From contig JBQTIP010000303.1 of assembly GCA_052388025.1 (NCBI GenBank), positions 1 through 22,340 of the forward strand: DNA of 22,340 nt. The letters run 5' to 3'. Shown in pieces: positions 1-7,091 of the stretch. Numbering within the stretch: position 1 is the stretch's first letter; each line of letters starts with the position of its first letter. A program made the position numbers and the translations under genes. The notes beneath the pieces are model-generated. The model was not told where the DNA came from and did not search any database. It saw only the letters and a list, made by a program, of their open reading frames with translations. The DNA comes from JBQTIP01 sp052388025 (lineage in GTDB: Bacteria; Actinomycetota; UBA4738; HRBIN12).

Positions 1-161
1 GCGGGGGGGGGGGTTGTGCGCATCTCCAGCCCCCAAACCCCCCCGGGGGGGCCCGCCCCCAAATATTGGTTGGCCCCCCCCACCCCCCGCGGCCCCCCGC
101 CCCCCCCCGGGCCCCCCGCTTCGATTCCCGGAGTCCCGGGCCGGCGTGCCAGAATCCGATC
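1..161. other. Homopolymer-rich contig end, no gene
   Basis: This stretch consists largely of runs of G and C (for example eleven or more G near position 3 and several C runs of 7-9). Open frames across it give proline/arginine-rich peptides with no recognisable domain. It looks like a low-quality or amplification-biased contig end rather than biology. I see no promoter or RNA gene in it. Confidence 0.6.
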
Positions 162-989
162 GTGGTCGCGACCGACTTGTCCGTCAAGCTCGAGGGGCTG
201 CATAGCTGGTTCGACGACACGGGCGGAGTCGTGGTCGCCTACTCCGGCGGCACGGACTCCACTCTCGTCGCGGCCGTTGCTGCTCGGGCCCTCGGTGATC
301 GGGCCCTCGCGGTCACCGCCGTCTCTCCGTCGCTCCCGCCCGGCGAGCTCGAGGAAGCGAGGCGGGTCGCTTCCGTGATCCGCGTCCGCCACCGGACCGT
401 GCGTACCTACGAAGCCGGGAAAGAGGCCTACCTCGCGAACGGCGCCGACCGCTGCTATCACTGCAAGACCGAGCTCTACGACGTGCTCGCCCGGGTGGCC
501 GCCGAGGACGACTTCCCGGTCGTGGTCTCCGGCGCCAACATAGATGATCTCCGTGACTTCCGGCCGGGGCTCCGAGCGGCCGCCGAGCACGGCGTTCGCC
601 ATCCCCTCGTCGAGGTGGGATTCTCCAAGGCGGAGGTCAGGGCGGCTGCGAGGACGCTCGACATCCCCACGTGGGACAAGCCGGCGTCGGCCTGCCTGTC
701 GTCGCGGATCGCGTTCGGGGTGAGGATCACGGTGAAGGAGCTCTCGAAGGTCGGCCGGGCCGAGCGGCTCCTGAAGGAGCTGGGGTTCCGGCAGGTCCGC
801 GTACGTGTTCATGGAGAGCTGGCCCGCGTAGAGGTCGAGCTGCCGGACCTTCCCCGGCTGGCCGAGCCGGGCGTACGCGAACGGGTCGTGGGGGGCCTTC
901 GCGCCCTCGGCTATCGCTTCGTCACCCTGGATCTCGAGGGGTTCCGGTCGGGGAGCATGAACCCGGAGGACGCCGGTGGCCAAGCGTAG
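162..989 (+). CDS. larE: ATP-dependent sacrificial sulfur transferase LarE
   Basis: LarE is a cytosolic PP-loop enzyme. It activates the pyridinium dicarboxylate precursor with ATP and donates sulfur for the nickel-pincer cofactor of lactate racemase and related LarA enzymes. The PP-loop SGGTDS (usually SGGVDS) sits at about residues 29-34. A CYHC motif follows near residue 97, and the family block ACLSSRI contains Cys178, which matches by position the sacrificial Cys176 of the Lactobacillus plantarum enzyme. The GTG at 162 gives 275 aa, the usual family length; the same frame stays open to 66 but codes only proline-rich sequence from the artefactual contig end. An alternative start is TTG 177. 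Its 3' end overlaps the NIL-domain gene by 14 nt. larB, larC and larA are not visible, possibly because the contig begins here. The family call is firm; the start is less so. Confidence 0.9.
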   Translation: MVATDLSVKLEGLHSWFDDTGGVVVAYSGGTDSTLVAAVAARALGDRALAVTAVSPSLPPGELEEARRVASVIRVRHRTVRTYEAGKEAYLANGADRCYHCKTELYDVLARVAAEDDFPVVVSGANIDDLRDFRPGLRAAAEHGVRHPLVEVGFSKAEVRAAARTLDIPTWDKPASACLSSRIAFGVRITVKELSKVGRAERLLKELGFRQVRVRVHGELARVEVELPDLPRLAEPGVRERVVGGLRALGYRFVTLDLEGFRSGSMNPEDAGGQA

Positions 990-1206
990 GTTCCATCTCA
1001 CGTTCCCGGAGCACCTGATCCAGGAGCCGATGGTCTTCAACATCGGGCGGCGGTTCGACCTGGTGCCGAACATCCGCCGCGCCAATATCGAGGATCGATC
1101 CGCGTGGGTCATCATCGATCTGGACGGCACGGAGGAGAACATCGCCGCGGCGGTTGGCTGGCTCGCGGAGCAGGGGGTCCAGGTCGACCGTATCGAGGAC
1201 GCCTGA
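976..1206 (+). CDS. Small NIL-domain protein
   Basis: This 76-aa protein reads as a stand-alone NIL domain, the ferredoxin-like fold otherwise found at the C-terminus of the methionine importer ATPase MetN and in some small ferredoxins. Visible family features are the opening RRFHLTFPEHLIQEP, a central segment around NIRRANIED, then WVIIDLDG and a closing EQGVQVDRIE. The GTG start at 976 lies inside the end of larE (14-nt overlap), so the two are probably translationally coupled. No metal ligands or catalytic residues are visible. In MetN the domain senses methionine, but whether this free-standing form binds an amino acid or has another role is unknown. Linkage to larE suggests, without proving, a role near sulfur metabolism. 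Confidence 0.75.
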   Translation: MAKRRFHLTFPEHLIQEPMVFNIGRRFDLVPNIRRANIEDRSAWVIIDLDGTEENIAAAVGWLAEQGVQVDRIEDA

Positions 1207-1214
1207 GGCCTCGG

Positions 1215-1409
1215 TTGCACGAGGAGCGAATCCAGATCCGGTGGCGCGACATGGACGCCTACGGCCACGTGAACAACGCGGTGTATCTGACCTACCTCGA
1301 GCAGGCGCGCCACGCTTGGGTGGCGGACGTTCTGGACGGCGGCAAGGCAAGGAAGCTCTCGGACGAGGAGCGCGCGGCTCTCGAGAAGGATTTCGCGGCT
1401 GACCACTAG
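1215..1409 (+). CDS. Shortened 4HBT-type acyl-CoA thioesterase
   Basis: The frame from TTG 1215 gives 64 aa. Residues 1-35 match the start of hotdog-fold 4HBT thioesterases, including the conserved DMDAYGHVNNAVYLTYLEQAR block with the active-site Asp and the HVNN motif. Family members are usually 130-150 aa. The last ~25 residues (GGKARKLSDEERAALEKDF) resemble the family's usual C-terminus, so the gene looks as if ~70 central residues were lost in frame, removing most of the hotdog beta sheet. The product is unlikely to be a working thioesterase. The start is uncertain; TTG 1215 has only a weak TGAGG upstream. Its TAG stop lies inside a 25-bp palindrome. It is either a real deletion or an assembly collapse; family identity of the N-terminus is solid. 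Confidence 0.6.
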   Translation: MHEERIQIRWRDMDAYGHVNNAVYLTYLEQARHAWVADVLDGGKARKLSDEERAALEKDFAADH

Positions 1410-1427
1410 TCTGAGTCAGACTAGTGG
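1403..1427. terminator. 25-bp palindrome between convergent genes
   Basis: Two perfect 12-base arms, CCACTAGTCTGA and TCAGACTAGTGG, flank a single central G. They lie between the end of the plus-strand thioesterase and the end of the minus-strand hydrolase, and include the thioesterase TAG. As RNA it would form an ~11-bp stem with a 3-nt loop from either strand, so a bidirectional terminator is the simplest reading. There is no U tract, so a protein-binding or junction-derived palindrome is also possible. Confidence 0.4.
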
Positions 1428-1448
1428 CGACCCTTGGCTGGCCCGTCC

Positions 1449-2702
1449 TCAGCCGATGATGCGCCGCGCGTGCACGAAGTGATCGAAATACCAGCCGGAG
1501 TCGACCTTCAGGATCGAGACCCCGCCGGCGCCGCTGGAGGAGTCCAGGGCCCAGCCGTTCCCCAGGTACACGTTCACGTGGTCGACGGTTCCATCGTCGT
1601 TGCCGTCGTAGAAGAGCAGGTCGCCGGAGCGGATGTCGTCGAACTCGATCTTCTCCCCTACCGACGCCATGTCGCGGGAGCTCCGTTCAGCCAGCGGCCA
1701 GCCCTCATAGATACGCGGGGGCGTGTTGTCCCAGCTCGTGGTCGCGGACTTCATCGCCCACCACACGAGGCCCGAGCAGTCGAAGCCGCCGACCGGCTGT
1801 ATGCCGCAGCAGTAGCCGGCCGGCGTCGGCTCGTGCCACTCGCCCGCGTACACGTAGGGGTAGCCGACGTATCCCACGCCGAACTGGACGATCTGCCGCT
1901 TCTTGGGCCCGAGCGTGGGTAGTTCGATCTTCGCGTAGGGGGCGAGGCCGCCGATCGTCCAGGACCGGGCCGTCGAGGCCCGATACAGGGACCAGGCGAC
2001 CTCCGCGCGGGTGAGCTGCGTGGCCGGCCCGACATCGAGCGCCTCGTCGCCGTGGTTGTACCGGAGCCCCAGGCGGATCCCGAGCAGCAGCGTTCCGAAG
2101 TCGGCCGGCGTCTCGAACGCGTGGCCGTTCTTCGTGTGCAGGTTGTCGAGGCCGGCCGCTTCCTCGCCCAAGCCGAGCGCGAGGACGAGCGCCCGGTGCG
2201 CGACCGTTGTCGTAACGGGATCATCCGGCAGGAACGAGCCCCCGTCGGCGGTCATCCAGCCGAGCTTCACGGCGACGTTCGCGACCTCGAAGAACTTGTC
2301 ATCGGCCGGCAGGTCGGTGAACGTGATGGCCGGGTCCGGGACCTCGTCGGGCGCGAAAGCCCGAACGACCGCCCGAGCCAGGTGCTTGCGGGTGGTGGCC
2401 GCTTCGGGCGTGAAGGGGTAGGTCCCGTCGTCCGCCTGCTTGTAGTCGCGCATCCAGTCGTTGGTCGCGCCCACATAGTCGATGGCCACCTTCGCCCAGT
2501 GATCCTTGGGCACGTCGGACCACGTGATGTCGCCGGTTCCCTGGGCGGTGGCGGCGATCGGGATCGTCGGTCCCGTTCCCCGGTCGCCGTTCGAGAGGAC
2601 CGTGGAGCCGCTCGAGGACGCGGATGCGGACGGGACGAGCGTGACGCCGCCGAGCAGGGCGAGCACCACGAGAAGACGCCGCAGGGGCCGCGACGATGGC
2701 AT
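1449..2702 (-). CDS. Secreted SLH-repeat NlpC/P60 cell-wall hydrolase
   Basis: This 417-aa protein is predicted to be exported and to cut peptidoglycan peptide cross-links. The start ATG at 2702 gives a classic signal peptide (basic SRPLRRLL, then a hydrophobic stretch and an Ala-Ser-Ala-Ser exit). Two to three S-layer-homology-like repeats follow: around ITWSDVPKDHWAKVAIDY, around ITFTDLPADDKFFEVANVAV, and a weaker one ending LTRAEVAWSLYRA. The C-terminal ~130 residues are an NlpC/P60 domain, with candidate catalytic Cys309 in GGFDCSGL and His375 in VDHVNVYLG. The frame is open to 2756 but the extra 18 residues precede the signal peptide and are probably not translated. It is monocistronic and convergent with the thioesterase fragment. 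SLH repeats suggest cell-surface anchoring; the exact substrate bond is not visible. Confidence 0.85.
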   Translation of the reverse strand: MPSSRPLRRLLVVLALLGGVTLVPSASASSSGSTVLSNGDRGTGPTIPIAATAQGTGDITWSDVPKDHWAKVAIDYVGATNDWMRDYKQADDGTYPFTPEAATTRKHLARAVVRAFAPDEVPDPAITFTDLPADDKFFEVANVAVKLGWMTADGGSFLPDDPVTTTVAHRALVLALGLGEEAAGLDNLHTKNGHAFETPADFGTLLLGIRLGLRYNHGDEALDVGPATQLTRAEVAWSLYRASTARSWTIGGLAPYAKIELPTLGPKKRQIVQFGVGYVGYPYVYAGEWHEPTPAGYCCGIQPVGGFDCSGLVWWAMKSATTSWDNTPPRIYEGWPLAERSSRDMASVGEKIEFDDIRSGDLLFYDGNDDGTVDHVNVYLGNGWALDSSSGAGGVSILKVDSGWYFDHFVHARRIIG

Positions 2703-2860
2703 ACCTGCGGTCTCGGCGCCGGCGCGCCGAAACTTGAGCGGGCGGTGGGGCCGCACGACCTTGCCAGGCTAGCGGCCCCGGCCGCGGACACAAGTACCCG
2801 GGAATGTTGATGCTCGCCGTGTCGTGCCTGGAGTAGCCTTCGATCGGGAGGTCCGGGATC

Positions 2861-3055
2861 GTGTTTCGATGGACGTATCTGGACGGCAGCGGCCAGGAGG
2901 TGGGCATCTCCGGGCGCTTCCCCGACGCCGCCGCCGCCGAGGATTGGATGAGCAACTGTTGGCAAGACCTCCTCGAGAACGGCATCGAGGAGGTCGTCCT
3001 GTTCGACCAGGAGCACGGGCGCCGGATGTACCGGATGGGGCTCGGCGCCGAGTAG
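2861..3055 (+). CDS. Conserved small protein (64 aa), unknown function
   Basis: The GTG start at 2861 has a good Shine-Dalgarno sequence (GGGAGG at 2846-2851). The protein begins MFRWTYLDGSGQEVG, has an amphipathic middle (AEDWMSNCWQDLLENG) and ends with short beta-like segments (EVVLFDQ, RRMYRMGL). It is acidic, soluble and has no signal peptide. I recall similar short proteins as common in Actinobacteria, but no function is known to me. It stands alone between two minus-strand genes, so it should have its own promoter; a TAGCCT hexamer at 2834-2839 could be its -10. Confidence 0.65.
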   Translation: MFRWTYLDGSGQEVGISGRFPDAAAAEDWMSNCWQDLLENGIEEVVLFDQEHGRRMYRMGLGAE

Positions 3056-3061
3056 CGCGCC

Positions 3062-3589
3062 CTACTCGCCCGGACCCTCGGCGCGGACCTTTTCCACGTG
3101 GGTCAGGGCCTCGCGAAGATCCCGGAGCCACTCCTCCTGCTTCTCCGCCACGAGCCGGACGCACCAGGCCATCGCGTGGCTGCGGGAGCGAGCCACGCCC
3201 GCGTGCACGAGCGTGTCGAGCACCGCCCGCTCCGGCATCCGCAGGCGAGTCATGGCCGGGACGCTCACGGTCGTGAAGAGCTTCCGCAGGTCCCCGCACG
3301 TTGCACCCCATGAGACGCGCCTGCCGAAACGGTGCTGGGCTTCGTTCGCGATCCGCATCCGCTGCTCGCGCGTGTCCTCCCGGAACCCGTCGATCCGGGA
3401 GCTGCGGGCGGCCGCGCTCGCCTCCGGCGTCGCGTCCTCGGGGAGCTCCGGATCGGCGAGCCCTCCGACGACGAGGATCTCGTCGCGGTCGGCGCGCACC
3501 TCGGGGGCGCCGGTGAACCATGAGGCAGGGAGCCGGCCGGCGAACCAGCCCTGCAGTTCGTCGAGTGAGGTGGTCCCTGGATCTGTCAT
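3062..3589 (-). CDS. Conserved hypothetical protein (175 aa)
   Basis: I do not recognise a named family. The N-terminal ~50 residues hold a compact domain (LDELQGWFAGRLPASWF, then EILVVGGLADPELP). A charged, mostly helical middle with many Arg residues follows (RIDGFREDTREQRMRIANEAQ). Towards the C-terminus AVLDTLVHAGVARSRSHAMA recalls the C-terminal part of small helical DNA-binding or antitoxin-like proteins, ending in a charged helix (EEWLRDLREALTHVEKV). No signal peptide or membrane segment is seen. The start ATG at 3589 is chosen because the conserved-looking N-terminus begins there. A DNA-binding role is a guess based on basic composition only. Confidence 0.7.
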   Translation of the reverse strand: MTDPGTTSLDELQGWFAGRLPASWFTGAPEVRADRDEILVVGGLADPELPEDATPEASAAARSSRIDGFREDTREQRMRIANEAQHRFGRRVSWGATCGDLRKLFTTVSVPAMTRLRMPERAVLDTLVHAGVARSRSHAMAWCVRLVAEKQEEWLRDLREALTHVEKVRAEGPGE

Positions 3590-3646
3590 ACCACCATGAT
3601 TACCTCATTACCTGACAACGTCAACCTCCCAACCTCGGGCCGGCGA

Positions 3647-3790
3647 TTATCCGATGTAGGACTCGGGGTCCTCGACGAAGTCCTGCAGGCAAGCCTCCGC
3701 ACAGAAGTAGTAGGTCGTGCCGCGATACTCGTAGGAGGCCGCGGCCGCCGCCGGGTCCACCTCCATGCCGCAGACCGGGTCGATCTCCAT
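3647..3790 (-). CDS. Small YHS-domain protein (47 aa)
   Basis: This short gene encodes essentially one complete YHS domain. It opens with DPVCGMEVDP, then YEYRGTTYYFCAEACLQDF, and ends EDPESYIG. YHS domains are small metal-binding modules found in copper ATPases, phenol and toluene monooxygenases and as free proteins; the Cys residues in VCGM and FCAEAC are the usual metal ligands. The start ATG at 3790 is preceded by a good ribosome site, GAGGGAG, 4 nt upstream. It follows the GroES-like gene on the same strand, separated by a tandem repeat. A role in metal (Cu/Fe) handling is inferred from the family. Confidence 0.8.
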   Translation of the reverse strand: MEIDPVCGMEVDPAAAAASYEYRGTTYYFCAEACLQDFVEDPESYIG

Positions 3791-3826
3791 GACGCTCCCT
3801 CATGTGTGTCGGCGGTTCGCACCGAG

Positions 3827-3862
3827 CATAATCGGGCGCGCCTACATAATCGGGCGCGCCTA
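3827..3862. repeat. Two perfect tandem copies of an 18-bp unit
   Basis: The unit CATAATCGGGCGCGCCTA occurs twice head to tail (3827-3844 and 3845-3862). Each copy contains the palindrome GGCGCGCC. The second copy includes the stop codon of the minus-strand GroES-like gene, so the first looks like a duplication of that gene's end. Read on the minus strand each unit ends GATTATG, which contains a -10-like GATTAT upstream of the YHS gene. Confidence 0.9.
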
Positions 3863-4219
3863 GAGGTACTGGCCGGGAGGCCGATCCTTGCCGTCCGGGG
3901 AGGACGCGACGGCCTGAACGTCGCGTTCGCGCAACAGGAGGTACTCGTCGCCGTTCATCTCGACCTCCAGCCCTGCCTGCGGCAGGAACAGGATCCGGTC
4001 GCCGGCCTTCACCGCCCGGACGTCCGGGCCGACCAGCGCGACCTCGGCCCACATGCAGCGCTTCGGCGCCGGTGCGGCCGTAGCAGGTATGAGCAGCCCG
4101 CTCCGCGACTTTCGCTCGCCGTTGTCGGGGAGGCCGACGACAAGACGGTCGCCGGTCAGGCGGATGTCCTCGCGATGGCGCTTCTTGCGCGGAGAGGAGG
4201 CTGTAGAGGAGCGAGGCAT
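3860..4219 (-). CDS. GroES-like co-chaperonin with basic N-terminal extension
   Basis: The 119-aa product has a Cpn10/GroES fold from about residue 22: LTGDRLVVGLPDNGERKSRSGLLIP (mobile-loop region), WAEVALVGPDVRAVKAGDRILF, and a closing EYLLLRERDVQAV. GroES caps the GroEL folding chamber. Ordinary GroES is ~97 aa; here ~20 Ser/Arg/Lys-rich residues precede the domain and ~14 follow it, and the sequence is divergent. No groEL lies in the window. It may be a paralogue of the main GroES, and a different partner cannot be excluded. A TAGAAT -10 (4235-4230, minus strand) lies ten bases before the ATG, giving a very short leader. Confidence 0.75.
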   Translation of the reverse strand: MPRSSTASSPRKKRHREDIRLTGDRLVVGLPDNGERKSRSGLLIPATAAPAPKRCMWAEVALVGPDVRAVKAGDRILFLPQAGLEVEMNGDEYLLLRERDVQAVASSPDGKDRPPGQYL

Positions 4220-4265
4220 CGGTCCCTCGATTCTACCGGGCGGACGCCCCCGGCCCTACTCGTCG

Positions 4266-4271
4266 TAGGAT
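4266..4271 (+). promoter_or_regulatory. Probable -10 of a leaderless prmC-type transcript
   Basis: TAGGAT lies eight bases before the GTG start of the methyltransferase gene, and no ribosome site fits between. This places the expected transcription start on or next to the start codon, as in the leaderless mRNAs common in Actinobacteria. The divergent GroES-like gene has its own TAGAAT on the other strand in the same 60-bp gap. No clear -35 is seen. Confidence 0.4.
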
Positions 4272-4279
4272 GCCTCCCC

Positions 4280-5137
4280 GTGAAGGCATCGGAGCTCATC
4301 GAGCAGGCGGTCCGCAAGCTCAAGGCGTCGGACGCAATCGACCACTGGCAGGCGGACCGAGAGCTGATAGAGGCCGAGGACCTCCTCGCGCATTCGATGG
4401 GCGACGAGTTGCCCAACCCGGATGACGCGGTCCCGGCGAGTGCCCGCCGGTGGTTCGAAAAGATGGTAGTGAGGCGAGCAACCGGGGAGCCGGTCCCCTA
4501 CATCAAGGGATATGCGGAGTTTCGGGGGCTACGGCTGCTCGCTCGGCCGGGCGTGTTCGTTCCACGAGATTCCTCTGAGTTCCTTGCGGCGCAAGCCATC
4601 CGACGCTTGCATGGCCGGAGGGCGCCGGTCGCGGTCGACCTCGCGACCGGCGGCGGCCCAGTGGCTCTCGCGATCGCGAACGAGACGAGGCGTGTGCGGG
4701 TCTTCGGTACCGACCTCTCAAGGGATGCCGTCGCTCTCGCCCGGAGCAACGCCGAGCGCCTCCGCCTGCGGGCGACGTTCCTGGCCGGTGATCTGTTCGC
4801 GCCGCTTCCCGATCGGCTCATGGGCAGAGTGGACGTCATCACGCTGCATCCACCGTACGTGGCCAAGCGGGAGATGCGGGAGCTTCCCGAAGAGATCGTC
4901 CGGTTCGAGCCGGCGCACACGCTCACAGACAACAGCCGCGACGGGCTCGGCCTGGTCGAGCGCTCGGCGCGGGGAGCCGTGGGGTGGCTCCGGAAGGGGG
5001 GCTGGCTCCTCGTCGAAGTGAGCCCCGACCGTTCGAGAGCGGTGGCGAAGCTTCTGCGCGAATCGGGATTCAGGGACGTGCGGAGCACCAAGGACCGGAT
5101 GTGGGGCGTCACCAGGGTGATCGTGGGGAGGCGGTGA
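4280..5137 (+). CDS. prmC: PrmC/HemK-type N5-glutamine methyltransferase (HPPY variant)
   Basis: PrmC methylates the GGQ glutamine of peptide-release factors using S-adenosylmethionine. The 285-aa product has the helical N-terminal PrmC domain (residues ~1-85, ending GEPVPYIKGYAEFRG) and a Rossmann methyltransferase domain with SAM motif VDLATGGGPVALAIAN near residue 120. The signature NPPY, whose Asn holds the glutamine amide, reads HPPY here (His190 in ITLHPPYV). This makes classical glutamine methylation uncertain, and a PrmC-like paralogue with another target is possible. GTG 4280 is chosen because the PrmC N-terminus begins there; the frame upstream to 3596 is only a shadow of the genes on the other strand. 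It ends one base before the peptidase GTG start, so the two form an operon. Confidence 0.8.
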   Translation: MKASELIEQAVRKLKASDAIDHWQADRELIEAEDLLAHSMGDELPNPDDAVPASARRWFEKMVVRRATGEPVPYIKGYAEFRGLRLLARPGVFVPRDSSEFLAAQAIRRLHGRRAPVAVDLATGGGPVALAIANETRRVRVFGTDLSRDAVALARSNAERLRLRATFLAGDLFAPLPDRLMGRVDVITLHPPYVAKREMRELPEEIVRFEPAHTLTDNSRDGLGLVERSARGAVGWLRKGGWLLVEVSPDRSRAVAKLLRESGFRDVRSTKDRMWGVTRVIVGRR

Positions 5138-5138
5138 C

Positions 5139-7076
5139 GTGACCGAGAGGAAGGTCGCCCCGTTCGGGTCCTGGACGTCGCCCATCACGGCGGACCTGCT
5201 CGCTCGCTCCGGGGTCTGGCTCTCGCTCCCCATCCCACAGGGCGATGCGACCCACTGGCTGGAGGGACGTCCCGCCGAGGGCGGCCGGTACGTCGTCGTC
5301 CGAAGCGACCCCTCCGGGGCGCCGGCCGACGTCACCCCAGACGGCTTCAACGCAAGGAGCAAGGTGCACGAATACGGCGGCGGCTCGTATTGGGTCGATG
5401 GCGGAGCGGTCTTCTTCACGAACTTCGAGGATCAGCGGCTGTACCGCCAGGATCCATCCGGCGAGCCGGTGCCAATCACGCCGGAGCCTCCCACGCCCGG
5501 GTCGGTGCGCTACGCGGACGCGCGGCTGACCGAGGACGGACGGTTGATCGTCTGTGTCCGTGAGCGCCACGAGGTCGGAGTCACCAACGAGCTGGTCGCG
5601 CTGCCGGCCGATGGCTCCGCCGACCCGTGGATCATCGCGGGGGGACACGACTTCTACGCCTTCCCCCGGATCTCTCCCGATGGGAGCCGGTTGACTTGGA
5701 CGAGCTGGGATCACCCCCGGATGCCCTGGGACGGCACGGAGCTATGGGTCGGCGAGCTCACGGAGGATGGCACGCTGAGGCGGGAGCGACGGGTCGCGGG
5801 AGGCGACGCGGAATCGATATTCCAGCCGGAATGGAGCCCCGACGGTGCGCTGCACTTCGTCTCCGACCGTACCGGATGGTGGAACCTCTATCGGGAGCGA
5901 GACGGCGAGGCGCAGGCGCTCGCTCCGCGGGAGGCGGAGTTCGGCGTGCCGCAGTGGGAGTTCGGATACTCGACCTACGCCTTCCTGCCCGACGGCCGGA
6001 TCGCATGCATCTATACGCGGGATGGGAGGGACCATCTGGCGCTGCTCGATCCCGGGACGTCTGAGCTGCTGGACATGGACCTTCCCTACAGCTGCTACGA
6101 GCCGTACCTCCGCAGCGATGGGAGCCGGCTCGTCTTCGTGGCGGGAGGACCGGCGACGCCCATCCAGGTCGTATCGCTCGACTTACAGACGCGGGCAGTG
6201 GAGGTGCTGCGGGAGAGCCAGGCGACGACCCTCGATCCGGCGCATTTCTCGATCCCGCGTCCGATCGAGTTTCCAACCGAAGGGGGGCTCCTCGCGCACG
6301 CGCTCTTCTATCCTCCGGCGAGCCCGGATCACGCCGGTCCGGAGGGCGAGCGGCCGCCGCTCGTGGTGATGAGCCACGGGGGGCCCACGGGTCACGTCAC
6401 CGCGGAGTTCGACCTTCGCATTCAGTTCTTCACCAGCCGCGGACTCGCGGTCGTGGACGTCAACTACGGGGGGAGCACCGGCTACGGGCGGGACTACCGA
6501 GGGCGGCTGAGGGGTCAGTGGGGCGTGGTGGACACGGTGGACTGCATCAACGCGGCGAAGCACCTGGTGGAGTCCGGGGAGGTCGACGGGGGACGTCTCG
6601 CGATCCGGGGTGGGAGCGCAGGCGGCTATACGACGCTCTGCGCGCTGACCTTCCACGACGACTTCGCCGTGGGCGCGAGCTACTTCGGCCTGGCCGACCT
6701 CGAGCACTTCGCCGAGCAGACGCACAAGTTCGAGTCGAGGTATCTGGATGCCTTGATCGGCCCGTGGCCCCAGGCCGCGGATCTCTGGCGTGCGCGGTCT
6801 CCGGTGCGCTTCGCGGAGCTCCTCTCGTGTCCCGTCATCTTGCTGCAGGGTCTGGAGGACGAGATCGTGCCTCCTTCGCAGGCGGAGATCATGGTGCAGG
6901 CTCTTGGCGCCAAGGGCCTCCCGTATGCGTATCTCGCGTTCGAAGGCGAGCAGCACGGGTTCCGAAAGGCTGAGAACATCAAGCGGGCCCACGAAGCCGA
7001 GCTGTACTTCTACTCACGCGTCCTCGGCTTCGACCTCGCCGATCCCGTCGAGCCGGTCGCGATCGAGAACATGTAG
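5139..7076 (+). CDS. S9 family prolyl oligopeptidase / acylaminoacyl peptidase
   Basis: This 645-aa cytosolic serine peptidase has an N-terminal seven-bladed propeller (WD40-like PD40 segments such as DFYAFPRISPDGSRLTWTSW and SIFQPEWSPDGALHFVSDRTG) and a C-terminal alpha/beta-hydrolase domain from about residue 400. The catalytic triad is visible: Ser493 in GGSAGG, Asp574 in QGLEDEIVPP and His606 in GEQHGF. VVMSHGGPTGH provides the oxyanion region. Such enzymes release N-terminal residues or cleave short peptides after Pro or acylated residues. There is no signal peptide. GTG 5139 starts one base after the upstream stop; GGGAGGCGG nearby serves as ribosome site. Length is typical for actinobacterial S9 enzymes, and substrate preference cannot be read. 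Confidence 0.9.
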   Translation: MTERKVAPFGSWTSPITADLLARSGVWLSLPIPQGDATHWLEGRPAEGGRYVVVRSDPSGAPADVTPDGFNARSKVHEYGGGSYWVDGGAVFFTNFEDQRLYRQDPSGEPVPITPEPPTPGSVRYADARLTEDGRLIVCVRERHEVGVTNELVALPADGSADPWIIAGGHDFYAFPRISPDGSRLTWTSWDHPRMPWDGTELWVGELTEDGTLRRERRVAGGDAESIFQPEWSPDGALHFVSDRTGWWNLYRERDGEAQALAPREAEFGVPQWEFGYSTYAFLPDGRIACIYTRDGRDHLALLDPGTSELLDMDLPYSCYEPYLRSDGSRLVFVAGGPATPIQVVSLDLQTRAVEVLRESQATTLDPAHFSIPRPIEFPTEGGLLAHALFYPPASPDHAGPEGERPPLVVMSHGGPTGHVTAEFDLRIQFFTSRGLAVVDVNYGGSTGYGRDYRGRLRGQWGVVDTVDCINAAKHLVESGEVDGGRLAIRGGSAGGYTTLCALTFHDDFAVGASYFGLADLEHFAEQTHKFESRYLDALIGPWPQAADLWRARSPVRFAELLSCPVILLQGLEDEIVPPSQAEIMVQALGAKGLPYAYLAFEGEQHGFRKAENIKRAHEAELYFYSRVLGFDLADPVEPVAIENM

Positions 7077-7091
7077 CGGAGCTTCAGCCGA

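Noticed and set aside
66..161. Longer LarE starting at ATG 66
   Set aside because: The extra residues are proline-rich translation of the homopolymer block; GTG 162 gives the normal family length.
3827..3862. CRISPR-like repeats
   Set aside because: Only two abutting 18-bp copies, without spacers; this is a tandem duplication.
3596..4279. Upstream extension of the PrmC-like frame
   Set aside because: It lies opposite the YHS and GroES-like genes, gives no recognisable domain, and the PrmC N-terminus begins at GTG 4280.
6183..6992. Long minus-strand frame opposite the S9 peptidase
   Set aside because: Shadow frame; the plus strand carries the complete catalytic triad.
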